The notes: generated from the sequence alone by a model not told the origin. A DNA stretch of 39,855 bases from an uncultured Clostridia bacterium (GCA_947649285.1 CANSRB010000010.1:1-39855); one strand, 5' to 3'; positions 27,656 through 38,025 are shown, numbered from the stretch's first letter. Program-made: numbers and translations.

Positions 27656-30223
27656 TTGGAGATCCATGAAGAAGGCCGGATTATCCATCGCGACATTGAA
27701 AAAGAGATGCGGAATTCCTTTTTAGATTATTCCATGTCGGTTATTGTGTCGCGTGCGCTCCCGGATGTCCGGGACGGCTTGAAGCCGGTCCACCGGCGAA
27801 TCATTTATACCATGTATGAAAACGGGCTGTTGCCGGAAAAAGCCTACCGTAAATGTGCGGATACCGTCGGCACCGTGCTCGGCCGGTATCATCCGCATGG
27901 CGACGCGTCGGTCTATGACGCGCTGGTCCGGCTGGCTCAGGACTTCTCTCTTCGTTATCCGCTGGTGGACGGTCATGGGAACTTCGGTTCCGTGGATGGC
28001 GACCCTGCCGCTGCGTACCGGTATACCGAAGCGAAAATGAGCAAAATTTCCCTGGAAATGGTGGCGGATATCGACAAGGAAACGATCGATTGGACTTCCA
28101 ACTATGACGACCGCCTCAAGGAGCCGGTGATGCTCCCTTCCCGCTTCCCGAACCTGCTGGTCAACGGTTCGACCGGGATCGCGGTCGGGATGGCGACGAA
28201 TATCCCGCCGCATAACCTGAGTGAGGTGATCGACGGGATCACCTTCCTGATTGACCATCCGGACGCGGAGCTTTCCGAGATTATGGACTATATCAAAGGT
28301 CCGGACTTCCCTACCTCGGGGATTATTATGGGACTTTCGGGGATTCGTGCCGCCTATGCAACCGGCCGGGGAAAAATTGCCCTGCGCGCCCGGGCGGAAA
28401 TTGAGGAAACCCCCAACGGCCGCTTCCGGATCGTCGTTACCGAGCTGCCCTATATGGTCAATAAAGCCCGGCTGATCGAATCCATTGCGGAACACGTAAA
28501 AAACCGGAAAATTGAAGGCATTTCTGATCTTCAGGACCATTCGGATCGGAACGGAATGTATTTTGTGATCGATCTGAAGCGGGACGCAAATCCCCAGGTA
28601 GTGCTCAACCAGCTTTACAGCTACACCCAGATGCAGGAAACGGTCGGCGTGATTATGCTGGCGCTGGTCGATGGCCAACCTAAAGTCCTGACCCTGAAAG
28701 AATGCCTGGAACATTATATCCGCTTCCAAAGCCAGGTGATCCGGCGCCGCACTGAATTTGAGCTGAAAAAAGCAAGAGAGCGCGAACATATCCTCGAAGG
28801 GCTCAAGCTGGCGATTGACTTCATTGACGAAGTGATCGCGATTGTGCGCAGTTCCAAGGATATCCCCACCTCGAAAAACCGCTTGATGGAACGCTTCGGA
28901 ATGGACGACATTCAGGCTTCTGCCATTGTGGCTATGCGGATCGGGCAATTATCCGGCCTGGAACGACAGAAAATCGAAGATGAGCTGGGCCAGCTTCGGA
29001 TCCGGATTGCCGAGCTGCTGGAAATTTTGGGAGATGAGCATCTGGTTCTGGAAATCCTTAAAGAGGAAATCGGCGTGATCCGCAAAAAATTCGGGGACGA
29101 GCGCCGCACGGAGATCCTGCAGGTTTCGGGCGAGGTGGACATCGAGGATCTGATCCCTGAGGAAAACTGTGTGGTTACGCTCACTCATTTCGGCTATATC
29201 AAACGGCAGCCTGCCGATACGTATAAACTCCAGAAGCGGGGCGGCCGCGGGATTTCCGGGATGAAGCAGCGGGACGAGGATTTTGTGGAGGAGATGTTCC
29301 TTTCCTCCACCCACGACCAGGTGCTGTTTATCACCAATAAAGGCCGGATGTACCGGCTGAAATGCTATGAGATCCCGGAGTCCGGACGGACGGCCCGGGG
29401 AATGAACGTCGTCAACCTGCTTCCAATTGAAGGGGAGGAAAAGATCGCCTATATGGTGCGGGTGAAGGATTTCGATCCGAATCATTATCTCGTTATCACA
29501 ACCCGGGACGGCTTGATTAAACGGACGAATCTGGACGCTTATAAAAACGTGCGGAAAAATGGGCTGATTGCCATTACCCTGAACGAAGGGGATGAGCTGG
29601 CCTCTGCACGGCTGACGGATGGGGTCAGCCATCTGCTGGTAGCTACCCGGAAAGGGATGTCGATTCGGCTGGATGAATCCCAGATCCGTCCCCTCTCCCG
29701 GAGTGCGCGGGGGGTACGCGCCATCCGCCTGCGGGATGGGGATGAGGTCATCAGTATGGCCCGTTTGCGGGAAGGCGCGGCCGTTATGACTGTTACGACG
29801 GCCGGACAGGGCCGCCGCACCGCAATTGAGGAATACCGGCTCCAGGCCCGGGGCGGTTATGGGAAGATCAACTACAAGGTATCTGAGCTGAAAGGCGATG
29901 TTGCCGGCGTTCGCGTGGTGGATGAAGACGAAGACCTGATCCTGATCGCAGATGACGGGCTGATTATCCGGATCCGGGTCAGTGATGTCAACCTCATGTC
30001 CCGGTACGCTTCGGGTGTACGGGTGATGCGGCTGGCCGAGGGCAGCAAGGTGGCTACTTTTGTCCGTGCGGAGCATGACGAGGAAGAGGAGACGGAGCAG
30101 GTGGAAGCGTCTGCGGAAACCGAAGAGGACGCCGAACAGCTGGCGAAAGAGGAACAGGAGCTGGAAGAGGCTGATTCGGCTTTGGCGGAAGAGCTTTCCG
30201 AACCGGAAGAAACGGAAGAATAA
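27656..30223 (+). CDS. gyrA: DNA gyrase subunit A (probable TTG start)
   Basis: SYAMSVI-type motif ([25 protein letters not shown]), [53 protein letters not shown]; gaggtg upstream of TTG 27656; acidic C-terminal tail. Confidence 0.97.
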   Translation: MEIHEEGRIIHRDIEKEMRNSFLDYSMSVIVSRALPDVRDGLKPVHRRIIYTMYENGLLPEKAYRKCADTVGTVLGRYHPHGDASVYDALVRLAQDFSLRYPLVDGHGNFGSVDGDPAAAYRYTEAKMSKISLEMVADIDKETIDWTSNYDDRLKEPVMLPSRFPNLLVNGSTGIAVGMATNIPPHNLSEVIDGITFLIDHPDAELSEIMDYIKGPDFPTSGIIMGLSGIRAAYATGRGKIALRARAEIEETPNGRFRIVVTELPYMVNKARLIESIAEHVKNRKIEGISDLQDHSDRNGMYFVIDLKRDANPQVVLNQLYSYTQMQETVGVIMLALVDGQPKVLTLKECLEHYIRFQSQVIRRRTEFELKKAREREHILEGLKLAIDFIDEVIAIVRSSKDIPTSKNRLMERFGMDDIQASAIVAMRIGQLSGLERQKIEDELGQLRIRIAELLEILGDEHLVLEILKEEIGVIRKKFGDERRTEILQVSGEVDIEDLIPEENCVVTLTHFGYIKRQPADTYKLQKRGGRGISGMKQRDEDFVEEMFLSSTHDQVLFITNKGRMYRLKCYEIPESGRTARGMNVVNLLPIEGEEKIAYMVRVKDFDPNHYLVITTRDGLIKRTNLDAYKNVRKNGLIAITLNEGDELASARLTDGVSHLLVATRKGMSIRLDESQIRPLSRSARGVRAIRLRDGDEVISMARLREGAAVMTVTTAGQGRRTAIEEYRLQARGGYGKINYKVSELKGDVAGVRVVDEDEDLILIADDGLIIRIRVSDVNLMSRYASGVRVMRLAEGSKVATFVRAEHDEEEETEQVEASAETEEDAEQLAKEEQELEEADSALAEELSEPEETEE

Positions 30224-30237
30224 AAATGATTTACAGC

Positions 30238-30276
30238 GGAGGTTTTTCATGCTGAATTGAAAAACCTCCCTTTTTT
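30238..30276 (+). terminator. Rho-independent terminator after gyrA
   Basis: ggaggtttttca/tgaaaaacctcc followed by cttttttatt. Confidence 0.9.
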
Positions 30277-30362
30277 ATTCCAGGACAAATTTGTGCAAGG
30301 ACGGACAGGACTTTTCAGATTGGTTCCGGTATAATTCAATACAGACGAGGGGGATGAATTAA

Positions 30363-31247
30363 ATGTCTTTGGAGTTTATTCAGCAGGCCATCCGCTATAT
30401 GGAAGAGCATCTGAATGAGAATATCAGCTATGCGGAGATTGCGGAAAAACTGAATCTGTCCAGTTATCATTTCCACCGGACATTCAGCTTCATTGTGGGG
30501 ATGACCCCGATGGAGTATATCCGGAACCGGCGGCTGACCCTGGCGGCACAGGAGCTGCAATCGACGGATATTTCCGTGATCGATGCGGCGTATAAATATG
30601 GCTATGAATCCCCGGAGAGCTTCTCCAAAGCGTTTTCACGGTTTCATGGCTCTACTCCGAAGCAGGCCAAACAAAAAGGGGCAAAACTTCATTTATTTAA
30701 TCCTCTTGTCGTCAAAATTATTTTGGAAGGTGGAAGTATTATGGATTACCGGATCGAACACAAGGAAGGCGAAAAATTCCTCGCGCGGGTAGAGCGGTTT
30801 ACCCCTGAAGCGGTTGACCGGGGAGATATCCCAAAATTTTGGGATCGCTGTGCGGAAGAAAACCGGATTGAGACGCTGAAGCAGATTCGTCCGGAGGGGA
30901 AAAAGGATCTGTATGGGATCTGCAGCCCGACTCGGAGTAAAGAAAAATCGGATGAGTATTTCAATTATGGGATCGGCGTCCTGGTGGATGAGAATACCGA
31001 TCTGACCCATTTGGATGCTTTGTTTCAGCAGGGGTATTCCCTATTGGAATCTGAACCGGCGGACTATGTCGTATTTTCCTGCGTTGGGAATGATGGAGGC
31101 TGTATCGGCGATGTCTGGAGTAAATTCTACAAGGAGTTTATCCCGCAAACCGGGTACAAACAGGCCGAAAATGAGGATTACGAGCTGTATTTTGAAAAAG
31201 GCAAGCCTGGGGAATTCTGTGAATTGTGGATCCCGGTTGAAAAATAA
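30363..31247 (+). CDS. AraC-family regulator with GyrI-like/effector-binding C-terminal domain
   Basis: AraC HTH (ISYAEIAEKLNLSSYHFHRTFSFIVGMTPMEYIRNRRLTLAAQEL...YGYESPESFSKAFSRFHGSTPKQAK), then a GyrI-like segment ending in YELYFEKGKPGEFCELWIPVEK. Confidence 0.88.
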   Translation: MSLEFIQQAIRYMEEHLNENISYAEIAEKLNLSSYHFHRTFSFIVGMTPMEYIRNRRLTLAAQELQSTDISVIDAAYKYGYESPESFSKAFSRFHGSTPKQAKQKGAKLHLFNPLVVKIILEGGSIMDYRIEHKEGEKFLARVERFTPEAVDRGDIPKFWDRCAEENRIETLKQIRPEGKKDLYGICSPTRSKEKSDEYFNYGIGVLVDENTDLTHLDALFQQGYSLLESEPADYVVFSCVGNDGGCIGDVWSKFYKEFIPQTGYKQAENEDYELYFEKGKPGEFCELWIPVEK

Positions 31248-31320
31248 GTCTTGCGTATACGTTTTTTTCAGTACAGAGATGGCAGAAAACTGATTTTTTA
31301 GGAACTCCCTTCCTTTCTGC

Positions 31321-31349
31321 TTGATTTTCAGCTGAGATGCGTTTATAAT
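31321..31349 (+). promoter_or_regulatory. Ferritin gene promoter
   Basis: TTGATT, 17 nt, TATAAT (31344-31349). Confidence 0.65.
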
Positions 31350-31385
31350 GAAAAATAAAAGTACTCAGCGAATCCAGAAAGGAAG

Positions 31386-31904
31386 ATGATCATGCTGAAT
31401 CAAGAAGTTGCTCAGCTGCTGAACGAGCAGATTACCAAAGAACTGTATTCTGCCTACCTGTATATGGGGATGGCAAACTATTATGCGGATGAAAGCCTGA
31501 ATGGCTTTGAAAACTGGTTTGATATTCAGGTTCAGGAGGAGCGGGATCACGCAATGCTGTTCCGCCGGTATCTGCTCAATAACGGGGAAAAGGTCACTTT
31601 GGCTGCTATTGATATGCCTCCCCAGGCTTATTCGGATTTCAAATCCCCGCTTACCGCCGCTCTGGATCATGAGCGCACCGTCACCGCGTCGATCAACCAA
31701 ATCTATGACGCCGCTTACCGGAATAAGGATTTCCGTACCATGCAGTTCCTGGATTGGTTTGTCAAGGAGCAGGGTGAGGAGGAAAAAAATACCGAAGATC
31801 TGGTCAAACGTTTTGAATTGTTCGGCAGCGATGCGAAGAGCCTGTATATGTTGGACAGCGAGATGGGTTCCCGCGTTTATTCTGCCCCTTCGCTGACCCT
31901 GTAA
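31386..31904 (+). CDS. ftnA: Ferritin (non-heme, FtnA-type)
   Basis: LLNEQITKELYSAYLYMGMANYYADESLNGFENWFDIQVQEERDHAMLFRRYL; WFVKEQGEEEKNTEDLV. ATG 31392 is an alternative start. Confidence 0.93.
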   Translation: MIMLNQEVAQLLNEQITKELYSAYLYMGMANYYADESLNGFENWFDIQVQEERDHAMLFRRYLLNNGEKVTLAAIDMPPQAYSDFKSPLTAALDHERTVTASINQIYDAAYRNKDFRTMQFLDWFVKEQGEEEKNTEDLVKRFELFGSDAKSLYMLDSEMGSRVYSAPSLTL

Positions 31905-31926
31905 ATGAAAAAGCGATCATTGTAAG

Positions 31927-31967
31927 AAATGCGGTTTCCCTTCTAGGGAAACCGCATTTGGCTTTTT
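31927..31967 (+). terminator. Rho-independent terminator after ferritin
   Basis: aaatgcggtttccc/gggaaaccgcattt followed by ggctttttt. Confidence 0.88.
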
Positions 31968-31993
31968 TATCTGATGGATTCTAGGACTGCTCT

Positions 31994-32298
31994 TTCCTGA
32001 TAAAAGGATCGCGCTTTCGAGAGGAGCCACTCGGGGGCGGCTCCCAGGCTGGCCTTTTGTAATGCCCTAGAAGCAGAAACTTCTACGGTCTGCAACCCGG
32101 TCGCCTACGCTGATCGGGGATCCAAGGGGACTCCCTTGGCGCATTTCTTTCCCCCATTTCTTTGGGCGTCCAAAGAAATGGGGCGGGGTGTGGGGCGCGG
32201 AGCCCCACAGATCGGACGGGCCGCCCCGGTCGAAGCCGGAGGAACGTCCCGGCCGCAGAAGGTGTTTCCTCTTGAAAGTGCGATTCTTTTATCAGGAA
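31994..32298. repeat. ~305 bp MITE-like hairpin-rich element bounded by 32-bp inverted repeats (family 2, copy 2)
   Basis: 31994-32025 ttcctgataaaaggatcgcgctttcgagagga vs reverse complement of 32267-32298 ttcctgataaaagaatcgcactttcaagagga (29/32); internal hairpin ccccatttctttgg/ccaaagaaatgggg 32152-32183. Confidence 0.75.
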
Positions 32299-33749
32299 TT
32301 CGTATCGGTCAGCTTTTCCAGCATCCGGCGGACTAATGCCAGCGTACGGGTGCAGGAAGCCAGCTCCATCCGTTCCTGAGGGGTATGGATATCCCGCAGA
32401 TTGGGCCCGATGGCGATTGCGTCCAATCCCGGCAGCTTTTCGCTGAACAGTCCGCATTCCAACCCGGCATGGATCGCTTCACAGACCGGCTCTTTCCCCG
32501 TCAGTTCCCGATAGCTTTCGCAGAAAACTTCCCGGATCCGGGAGGTCGGCGCATAGCTCCAGCCCGGGTATTCCCCTTCAATGAGAATTTCACAATGGGT
32601 CATGTCGGCCAGACGGCGGAAAATGCGTTTGGTTTGCTCCTGTTCCGAGGAAACGGAGCTCCGGGGGGAAAAAGTGAAGTGGATCCCATCCTCCCCGGTA
32701 GAAATCACGCCGAGGTTTGTGGAGCTGATGACGAAGCCTCCTGCCTGAAGGTTGCGGCTAAGCACACCGTTTGGTGCGACGGCGAGCAGGTTCAGGATAT
32801 CCCGGGTTGCTTCCTCGTCCATCATGCGGGCGGGCGAGCAGGAAAGCAGCTCTAAATGGAAACCGGGTTCCGACTGTGCCAGCTCCCGCGCAATAGCGTC
32901 TGCTTCCCGGCGGAGGAGATTCTGTGCTTCCTCAGAGTGAGCCGCCGGAACGGCTGCCTCAGCCGATGCTTCCCGCGGGATAGCGTTGTCCTTATTCCCG
33001 CCTTGAAGCGAAACCAGACGGACCGGGATTTCATCTGCCAGCGCTCCGAGCAGCCGTCCGATCAATTTATTGGCGTTCCCCCGCTCCAGGTGGATGTCCG
33101 CGCCGGAATGCCCGCCGGCGAGCCCTGTCAGCTTCAATTGAACGCCGGTCCAGCCGGATTCTTCCCAGCGGCAGGGCCGTTTCATCCGGACCAGCATCCC
33201 GCCGGCACAGCTTACAGTCCCCACGCCCTCCGCTTCGGAATCGAGGTTGATCATACGGCGTCCTCGGATCCAATCCGGGTTGATCTGGCGGGCGCCGGTC
33301 AAGCCGGTTTCCTCCTGGACTGTGAATACACATTCCAACGGCGGGCAGATCAGTGATTCATCTTCCAGCAGGGCCATCATCATCGCTACAGCAGCCCCGT
33401 CATCGCCGCCCAGGGTTGTCCCCTCCGCATAAAGCCAGCCATCCTCTACGGCTAATTTTAGGCCGTCCTGAGTGAAATCGTGAGAGGTACCTTCATTTTT
33501 TTCGCAAACCATGTCCAAATGCCCTTGGAGGATCACCGGTTCTAAAGATTCGCACCCTTTGCTTCCAGGCCGCTTGATGACCACATTCCAGACTTCATCC
33601 TGATAAGCTTCCAAACCTCGTTCTTCAGCGAAGCGCATTAGAAAATCGCTGATCGCTTTTTCATCCGAGGAACCGTGCGGGATGGCGCAGAGTTCCTCAA
33701 AATGACGGAAAAAAGCCTGAGGCTCATAACCTTCAATGATATATTTCAT
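32292..33749 (-). CDS. pepD: Aminoacyl-histidine dipeptidase (PepD, M20 family)
   Basis: FEELCAIPHGSSDEKAISDFL, VILQGHLDMVCEKN, TTLGGDDGAAVAMMMALLED, FTVQEETGLTGARQ, HAGLECGLF. Confidence 0.92.
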   Translation of the reverse strand: MKYIIEGYEPQAFFRHFEELCAIPHGSSDEKAISDFLMRFAEERGLEAYQDEVWNVVIKRPGSKGCESLEPVILQGHLDMVCEKNEGTSHDFTQDGLKLAVEDGWLYAEGTTLGGDDGAAVAMMMALLEDESLICPPLECVFTVQEETGLTGARQINPDWIRGRRMINLDSEAEGVGTVSCAGGMLVRMKRPCRWEESGWTGVQLKLTGLAGGHSGADIHLERGNANKLIGRLLGALADEIPVRLVSLQGGNKDNAIPREASAEAAVPAAHSEEAQNLLRREADAIARELAQSEPGFHLELLSCSPARMMDEEATRDILNLLAVAPNGVLSRNLQAGGFVISSTNLGVISTGEDGIHFTFSPRSSVSSEQEQTKRIFRRLADMTHCEILIEGEYPGWSYAPTSRIREVFCESYRELTGKEPVCEAIHAGLECGLFSEKLPGLDAIAIGPNLRDIHTPQERMELASCTRTLALVRRMLEKLTDTNS

Positions 33750-33881
33750 GAAAGACCCTTCTTTCTACTAGAATAATTGTAGTTTACCAGTAAAACCAAG
33801 GGCTGTCAACGCTTGAAAAACGGGCGTTTTCGCGAATTTAGCCCTTTTTTCCTGATTTTTTGAAAAATATGAAAAAAGGGC

Positions 33882-33910
33882 TTGACTTTTTCTGATTCCT
33901 GTATTATAAT
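33882..33910 (+). promoter_or_regulatory. tRNA-Leu promoter
   Basis: TTGACT, 17 nt, TATAAT. Confidence 0.75.
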
Positions 33911-33923
33911 CTTAAATGTTCTC

Positions 33924-34011
33924 GCGGATATGGCGGAATCGGCAGACGCGCTAGATTCAGGTTCTAGTGAGCATTACGCTCATGGAGGTTCAAGTCCTCT
34001 TATCCGCACCA
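33924..34011 (+). tRNA. tRNA-Leu (anticodon CAG), CCA encoded
   Basis: Acceptor gcggata/tatccgc, anticodon stem-loop ctaga-ttCAGgt-tctag, long variable arm, ggttcaagtcc T-arm, acca end. Confidence 0.95.
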
Positions 34012-34017
34012 GATAGA

Positions 34018-34053
34018 CAAAGCCGAGCTCAGAAATGGGCTCGGCTTTGTGTT
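34018..34053 (+). terminator. Rho-independent terminator after tRNA-Leu
   Basis: caaagccgagc/gctcggctttg followed by tgtttt. Confidence 0.85.
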
Positions 34054-34096
34054 TTACAATCGTATAATCATGAAATTATAGATGGGGAGTAAGGCT

Positions 34097-34902
34097 ATGA
34101 GTGAAAAAAATTTATTTGAAAGCAATAGAACAGCTTGGAATCAGGCAACAGCCTATCATCAAAAAGCCCGTAATCATTCCCTGCATATTGGTTTTCAGGA
34201 TCCTGAATTTTCAACGCTGAAAAAGGAACGCGATTCTGTAGTCCGTGAAAGGCTGCGGCAGATTGATTTCAGCGGCAAAACGATCTCGCATATACCCTGT
34301 AATAACGGCAGGGAATTGTTATCACTGATGCGGCTTGGCGCAAAAGAAGGGGTCGGTTTCGATATTTCGGACGCTGCAATTCAGAGGCTGAAGAACTTGC
34401 TGGGATTGCAAAGTTAAATGCTAGATTTGTCCGGACAAATGCGTTGGAAATAGATGAAACATACAATGACTGTTTTGACTTTATTTATATTTCACAAGGA
34501 TCCTTGCAATGGTTTCCAGACTTAAATGATTATTTCAGCGTTATCTCAAGGCTGCTCAAGAAAGATGGAAAAATCATTATTTTTGAGATACATCCCTTTA
34601 AATACTTTTTTGAAAATGGGTTTAGCTTTCAGGAACAAAATTTTGACAAACTAACCTCCTATTTCAAGACAAGTCCAAATAATTATCCCAAAGGGCTGGA
34701 CTATTTCGGCAATGTTGAATACGAATCAAATGAATGCTTTTGGTTCATGCATAAAATGTCTGAGATCATAGCGGCGATACTTCATAACGGAATAGAAATT
34801 GAAGACTTTGAGGAATACCCATTCGATTTGGACGGCGATCCGAATAAAGAGGTAGAAGGTAAGTTCCCGTTTAGTTACCTTATTACGGCTAAAAAGAAAT
34901 AG
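34097..34902 (+). pseudogene. SAM-dependent methyltransferase disrupted by a frameshift near 34380-34390
   Basis: Frame 1: MSEKNLFESNRTAWNQATAYHQKAR...GVGFDISDAAIQ; frame 2 continues EELAGIAKLNARFVRTNALEIDETYNDCFDFIYISQGSLQWFPDLNDYF... Confidence 0.85.
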
Positions 34903-35001
34903 CCGAATGCTGGTATTTTGAACAGTTTTTACGGATTGGTTAAAATACTGTCGTTTTTTTATTTCCGCACTGATAGTGCGATCTTTTGAATACCCACTAA
35001 T

Positions 35002-35042
35002 AAAAAGAATCCGAACCTATTATAGGTTCGGATTCTTTTTAT
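35002..35042. terminator. Long perfect hairpin, bidirectional terminator candidate
   Basis: aaaaagaatccgaaccta-tta-taggttcggattcttttt (18-bp stem). Confidence 0.8.
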
Positions 35043-35164
35043 GCCTTTTGACAATTGAACAAAACAAAACGGACTTTCCGCTATGCGGGGGTGAGATAAA
35101 AGATTATACAAAAATCATCAATCAGGTACAAATAAGAATCTCGGGCCTATTGTAACGAAGAAAG

Positions 35165-35340
35165 GTGATTTATACGGAGAATCAAGCAGATAGTCTGTGC
35201 CATACGAAATGGATGTGTAAATACCATCTAACTAGACTTCCAAAGCACAAGAGAAAAGCATACTAATGATGTAAGATTAAATAGTTATCCTGAACGGTAA
35301 GGAGAGGTTGATGGACAGGATTCCAACCTTCGGTGTCAAA
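35165..35340 (+). mobile_element. Decayed IS200/IS605-type TnpA N-terminal remnant
   Basis: Translation 35165-35266: VIYTENQADSLCHTKWMCKYHLTRLPKHKRKAY*; resembles the IS200 TnpA N-terminus (..NSLSHTKWxCKYHIVFxPKYRRK..). Confidence 0.6.
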
Positions 35341-38025
35341 TTACCGGACTTCTTCCGCCAGCATATCCTCAAATTTCTGATTCTCGGGCATCGGATTCAC
35401 TTGCTGGATCAATGCCTGGTAAATGCGCTCCGTTTGATTGTTATCGTAAAAAAGGAAGAAACCCTCCATCCGTTCTTGATAGGCCTTTTCTGTCTTTCTT
35501 TCATTTTCAAGGATTCTTTCCAACTCTTTTAACGCATCGCCGGCATTTTCGGTAAGCGGGCCGAAGCCCTTTTCCAGTGGGATATTCAATTCCCGATAGC
35601 TCATCAGTCCAGCCCGGAACCGGTCATAATCTGGAAAAAAGTAGAGGATGGCGCGTTTCAGATAAACAAAATCGAAGGTAAAAGAAGAAAAATCTGAAAT
35701 GAAAACCGAATACTCCGCTGCATCGACATTGGTTTCCGAAAGATGGATACGCGGATTGGAAAAGGAAAAGTAATCCTTATAGCATTGGAAAAGAGGGTGC
35801 AGCTTGAGGTCGAGCGTATAATCGTATTTTTCCAGCATTTCGGCCAGTGTTTCGCTGGACAGGAACTCCTGAAGGCTTTGATAAAATTCAGACTTTTCGA
35901 ATAATTGAGGTTCAGGCTGCCATACGCCTCCAGGTTTCAGGGAAATCAAATAAGACCTCCAGGAAGGCGCCATTAAAATTTTCCGGCTTCCCTTTTGAGG
36001 TACTGCATGGGCGTCCATATAATCATACCGAGGCATCCCCGCAGGAATCAGGTTTTCTTTTAAGAAGTGGTATTGGCCCGTTAAATTTTCGATTTCATAT
36101 GAAGTCGAGACCACTTCTCGATCAATCTCCAAACGATCCAGCGAGTATTTGTGCGGTGTATGCGCGTGAAGCACCCCATGCTGGAGATAGATGATTTCCG
36201 GGTCATTGATATCCCGATAGTGGCCATAGGTGACCGGGTCAAAGGGGATATAATTATATCGTTCAATATAAGCCGTAATGATCTTTTCCGCCTGCAAATA
36301 GAGAAATTTATGCCTTTTGGAATGGAATAAAACGATCTGTTTTTCAGGGATGCCTTTGAATTTCTCTGATTGGGCAAAATTCTCATCATGAGTGATGTAG
36401 TATCGAGTAATCCCGTCGTTTTGCTTGATGTCGTGGATAAACTGATAAAACCCGTTGTCCTTCCCGACCCCTGTACTGTCCGAATAGAGCCAAACACGTT
36501 CTTTTGCGGACTTATTCATCATCGCCAGTTTTCTGACCAGCCAGAATTTTTTGTGATTCTTCCAATACCATCTTTCTCTCAAGGCCTTGACCTTCTTTTG
36601 CCGTTCTTCTGAAGGCCGCGCAACAAAAAAAGAAAGATCCCGCTTGGTACATTCCGTTCCTTGGTTGTAGAAGGTCTGATTTTTTGCCTTGGTTTTGAAG
36701 GAAAGATCCGGCATGAAATAATATTTTAGCTTCATGTCATAGCCGTTCACGGATACACGCGGGGAAATGCGGCCGTTCAAATCGCTGGGGACACGGAATT
36801 GAAACCGCCAGAACTGGGCGGTTTTGATCTTGCTTTTATAATATCCATGAGCTGAGTCGAGGAGCGTTAAACGTTCTTCAAAGGAGCCTTCTGGAGTGAT
36901 AATTTTGACATAAAGCTCCGGCTTGGGGGAAAAGAGGAAGAAAGGGGATTTTAGGAACCCGTGCCACTCCACAAAAGCATCTGTGATTTTTACTTTTGTA
37001 AATACAGCGGTTATGGTGTTTTCGATGGCAAGCAGATGATTTTCCTGACAAAGAGCCATCGTTCCCGCATTATAATAGAGCTTCATTGGACAGCCTGTTT
37101 TCAGGGACAATAAGTAATATTTATGAAAAAGATCCATCGCCGGATGTTTTAAAATCAAATCGGAGTCTATTTGGTCGATAATGCTGTTTAATCGGCGCTG
37201 ATATTCATTGAATGCTTCCGGGTTAAAATGGTATGGATAAAGCCTGTCTTGAATGATTCTCCAATTTAAATTATATAAAACGATTGCCTGGCTATATTTG
37301 GACCGCTGCTGAATCTGCAAAAATCGTTCAAAAGTATACAGCGGATGCGCCTCTTCATAATAGGGATGGGACTTATTGGATGCACTTCCATCATGTTGAA
37401 CGTAAAAATAGATCGCTTCTTTACAATAACCGATATGATTTAGAGCGGTAGTTTGTTCCAAATTATAAGTTTGATCTTCACAAAGTTTCAAATGGGTATC
37501 GAATAATAGATTATCCTCGCCCTTATTTTTCACACAGACATTCATGGTCGTTTGGGAAATATAAGGATATTCCTCCAAATCATAGACTCCGCTTTTTTTG
37601 AGATATTTATATCTCCAATGAGAGGTTTTGCTGCTTTCCCGGCAATACATTAAACGGTAGGTAACAATATCCACTTCTTCATCATGTTTGTCAAAAAAGT
37701 CAGCTACATTTTTGACGGTTCCCAGGGATAATGTATCGTCACTATCCAGGTACATCAGGTATTTCCCCTTGGCGCTGCGGATCCCGTAATTGCGCGCGGC
37801 GGAGACGCCCTGGTTTTCCTGGGACAGCACGCGGAAATTTTCGTGCTCTTCCGCGTAGCGCTCACAAATTTCCAGGCTGTTGTCCGCCGATCCGTCGTTG
37901 ATCATCAAGACTTCCATTTCCTCCTGAGGGATGGTCTGGGACAACAGGGAGTTCAAGCAGTCTTCCAGATACTGCTCCGCATTATAAACCGGGATAATCA
38001 CCGTGACCCGATATTCAAATTCCAT
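35341..38025 (-). CDS. Glycosyltransferase family 2 fused to CDP-glycerol glycerophosphotransferase-like domain
   Basis: N-term VTVIIPVYNAEQYLEDCLNSLLSQT...YLDSDDTLS; C-term LQHGVLHAHTPHKYS...MAPSWRSYL...SVFISDFSSFTFDFVYLKRAILYFFPDYDRFRAG. Confidence 0.88.
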   Translation of the reverse strand: MEFEYRVTVIIPVYNAEQYLEDCLNSLLSQTIPQEEMEVLMINDGSADNSLEICERYAEEHENFRVLSQENQGVSAARNYGIRSAKGKYLMYLDSDDTLSLGTVKNVADFFDKHDEEVDIVTYRLMYCRESSKTSHWRYKYLKKSGVYDLEEYPYISQTTMNVCVKNKGEDNLLFDTHLKLCEDQTYNLEQTTALNHIGYCKEAIYFYVQHDGSASNKSHPYYEEAHPLYTFERFLQIQQRSKYSQAIVLYNLNWRIIQDRLYPYHFNPEAFNEYQRRLNSIIDQIDSDLILKHPAMDLFHKYYLLSLKTGCPMKLYYNAGTMALCQENHLLAIENTITAVFTKVKITDAFVEWHGFLKSPFFLFSPKPELYVKIITPEGSFEERLTLLDSAHGYYKSKIKTAQFWRFQFRVPSDLNGRISPRVSVNGYDMKLKYYFMPDLSFKTKAKNQTFYNQGTECTKRDLSFFVARPSEERQKKVKALRERWYWKNHKKFWLVRKLAMMNKSAKERVWLYSDSTGVGKDNGFYQFIHDIKQNDGITRYYITHDENFAQSEKFKGIPEKQIVLFHSKRHKFLYLQAEKIITAYIERYNYIPFDPVTYGHYRDINDPEIIYLQHGVLHAHTPHKYSLDRLEIDREVVSTSYEIENLTGQYHFLKENLIPAGMPRYDYMDAHAVPQKGSRKILMAPSWRSYLISLKPGGVWQPEPQLFEKSEFYQSLQEFLSSETLAEMLEKYDYTLDLKLHPLFQCYKDYFSFSNPRIHLSETNVDAAEYSVFISDFSSFTFDFVYLKRAILYFFPDYDRFRAGLMSYRELNIPLEKGFGPLTENAGDALKELERILENERKTEKAYQERMEGFFLFYDNNQTERIYQALIQQVNPMPENQKFEDMLAEEVR

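Noticed and set aside
27722-30250. Large antisense ORFs (408 aa and 433 aa) opposite gyrA
   Set aside because: Shadow ORFs caused by codon bias in gyrA; no recognisable domains.
30363-31247. Functional link between the GyrI-like domain regulator and neighbouring gyrase genes
   Set aside because: GyrI-like domains are common ligand-binding modules; adjacency to gyrA and an intervening terminator do not support a specific gyrase role.
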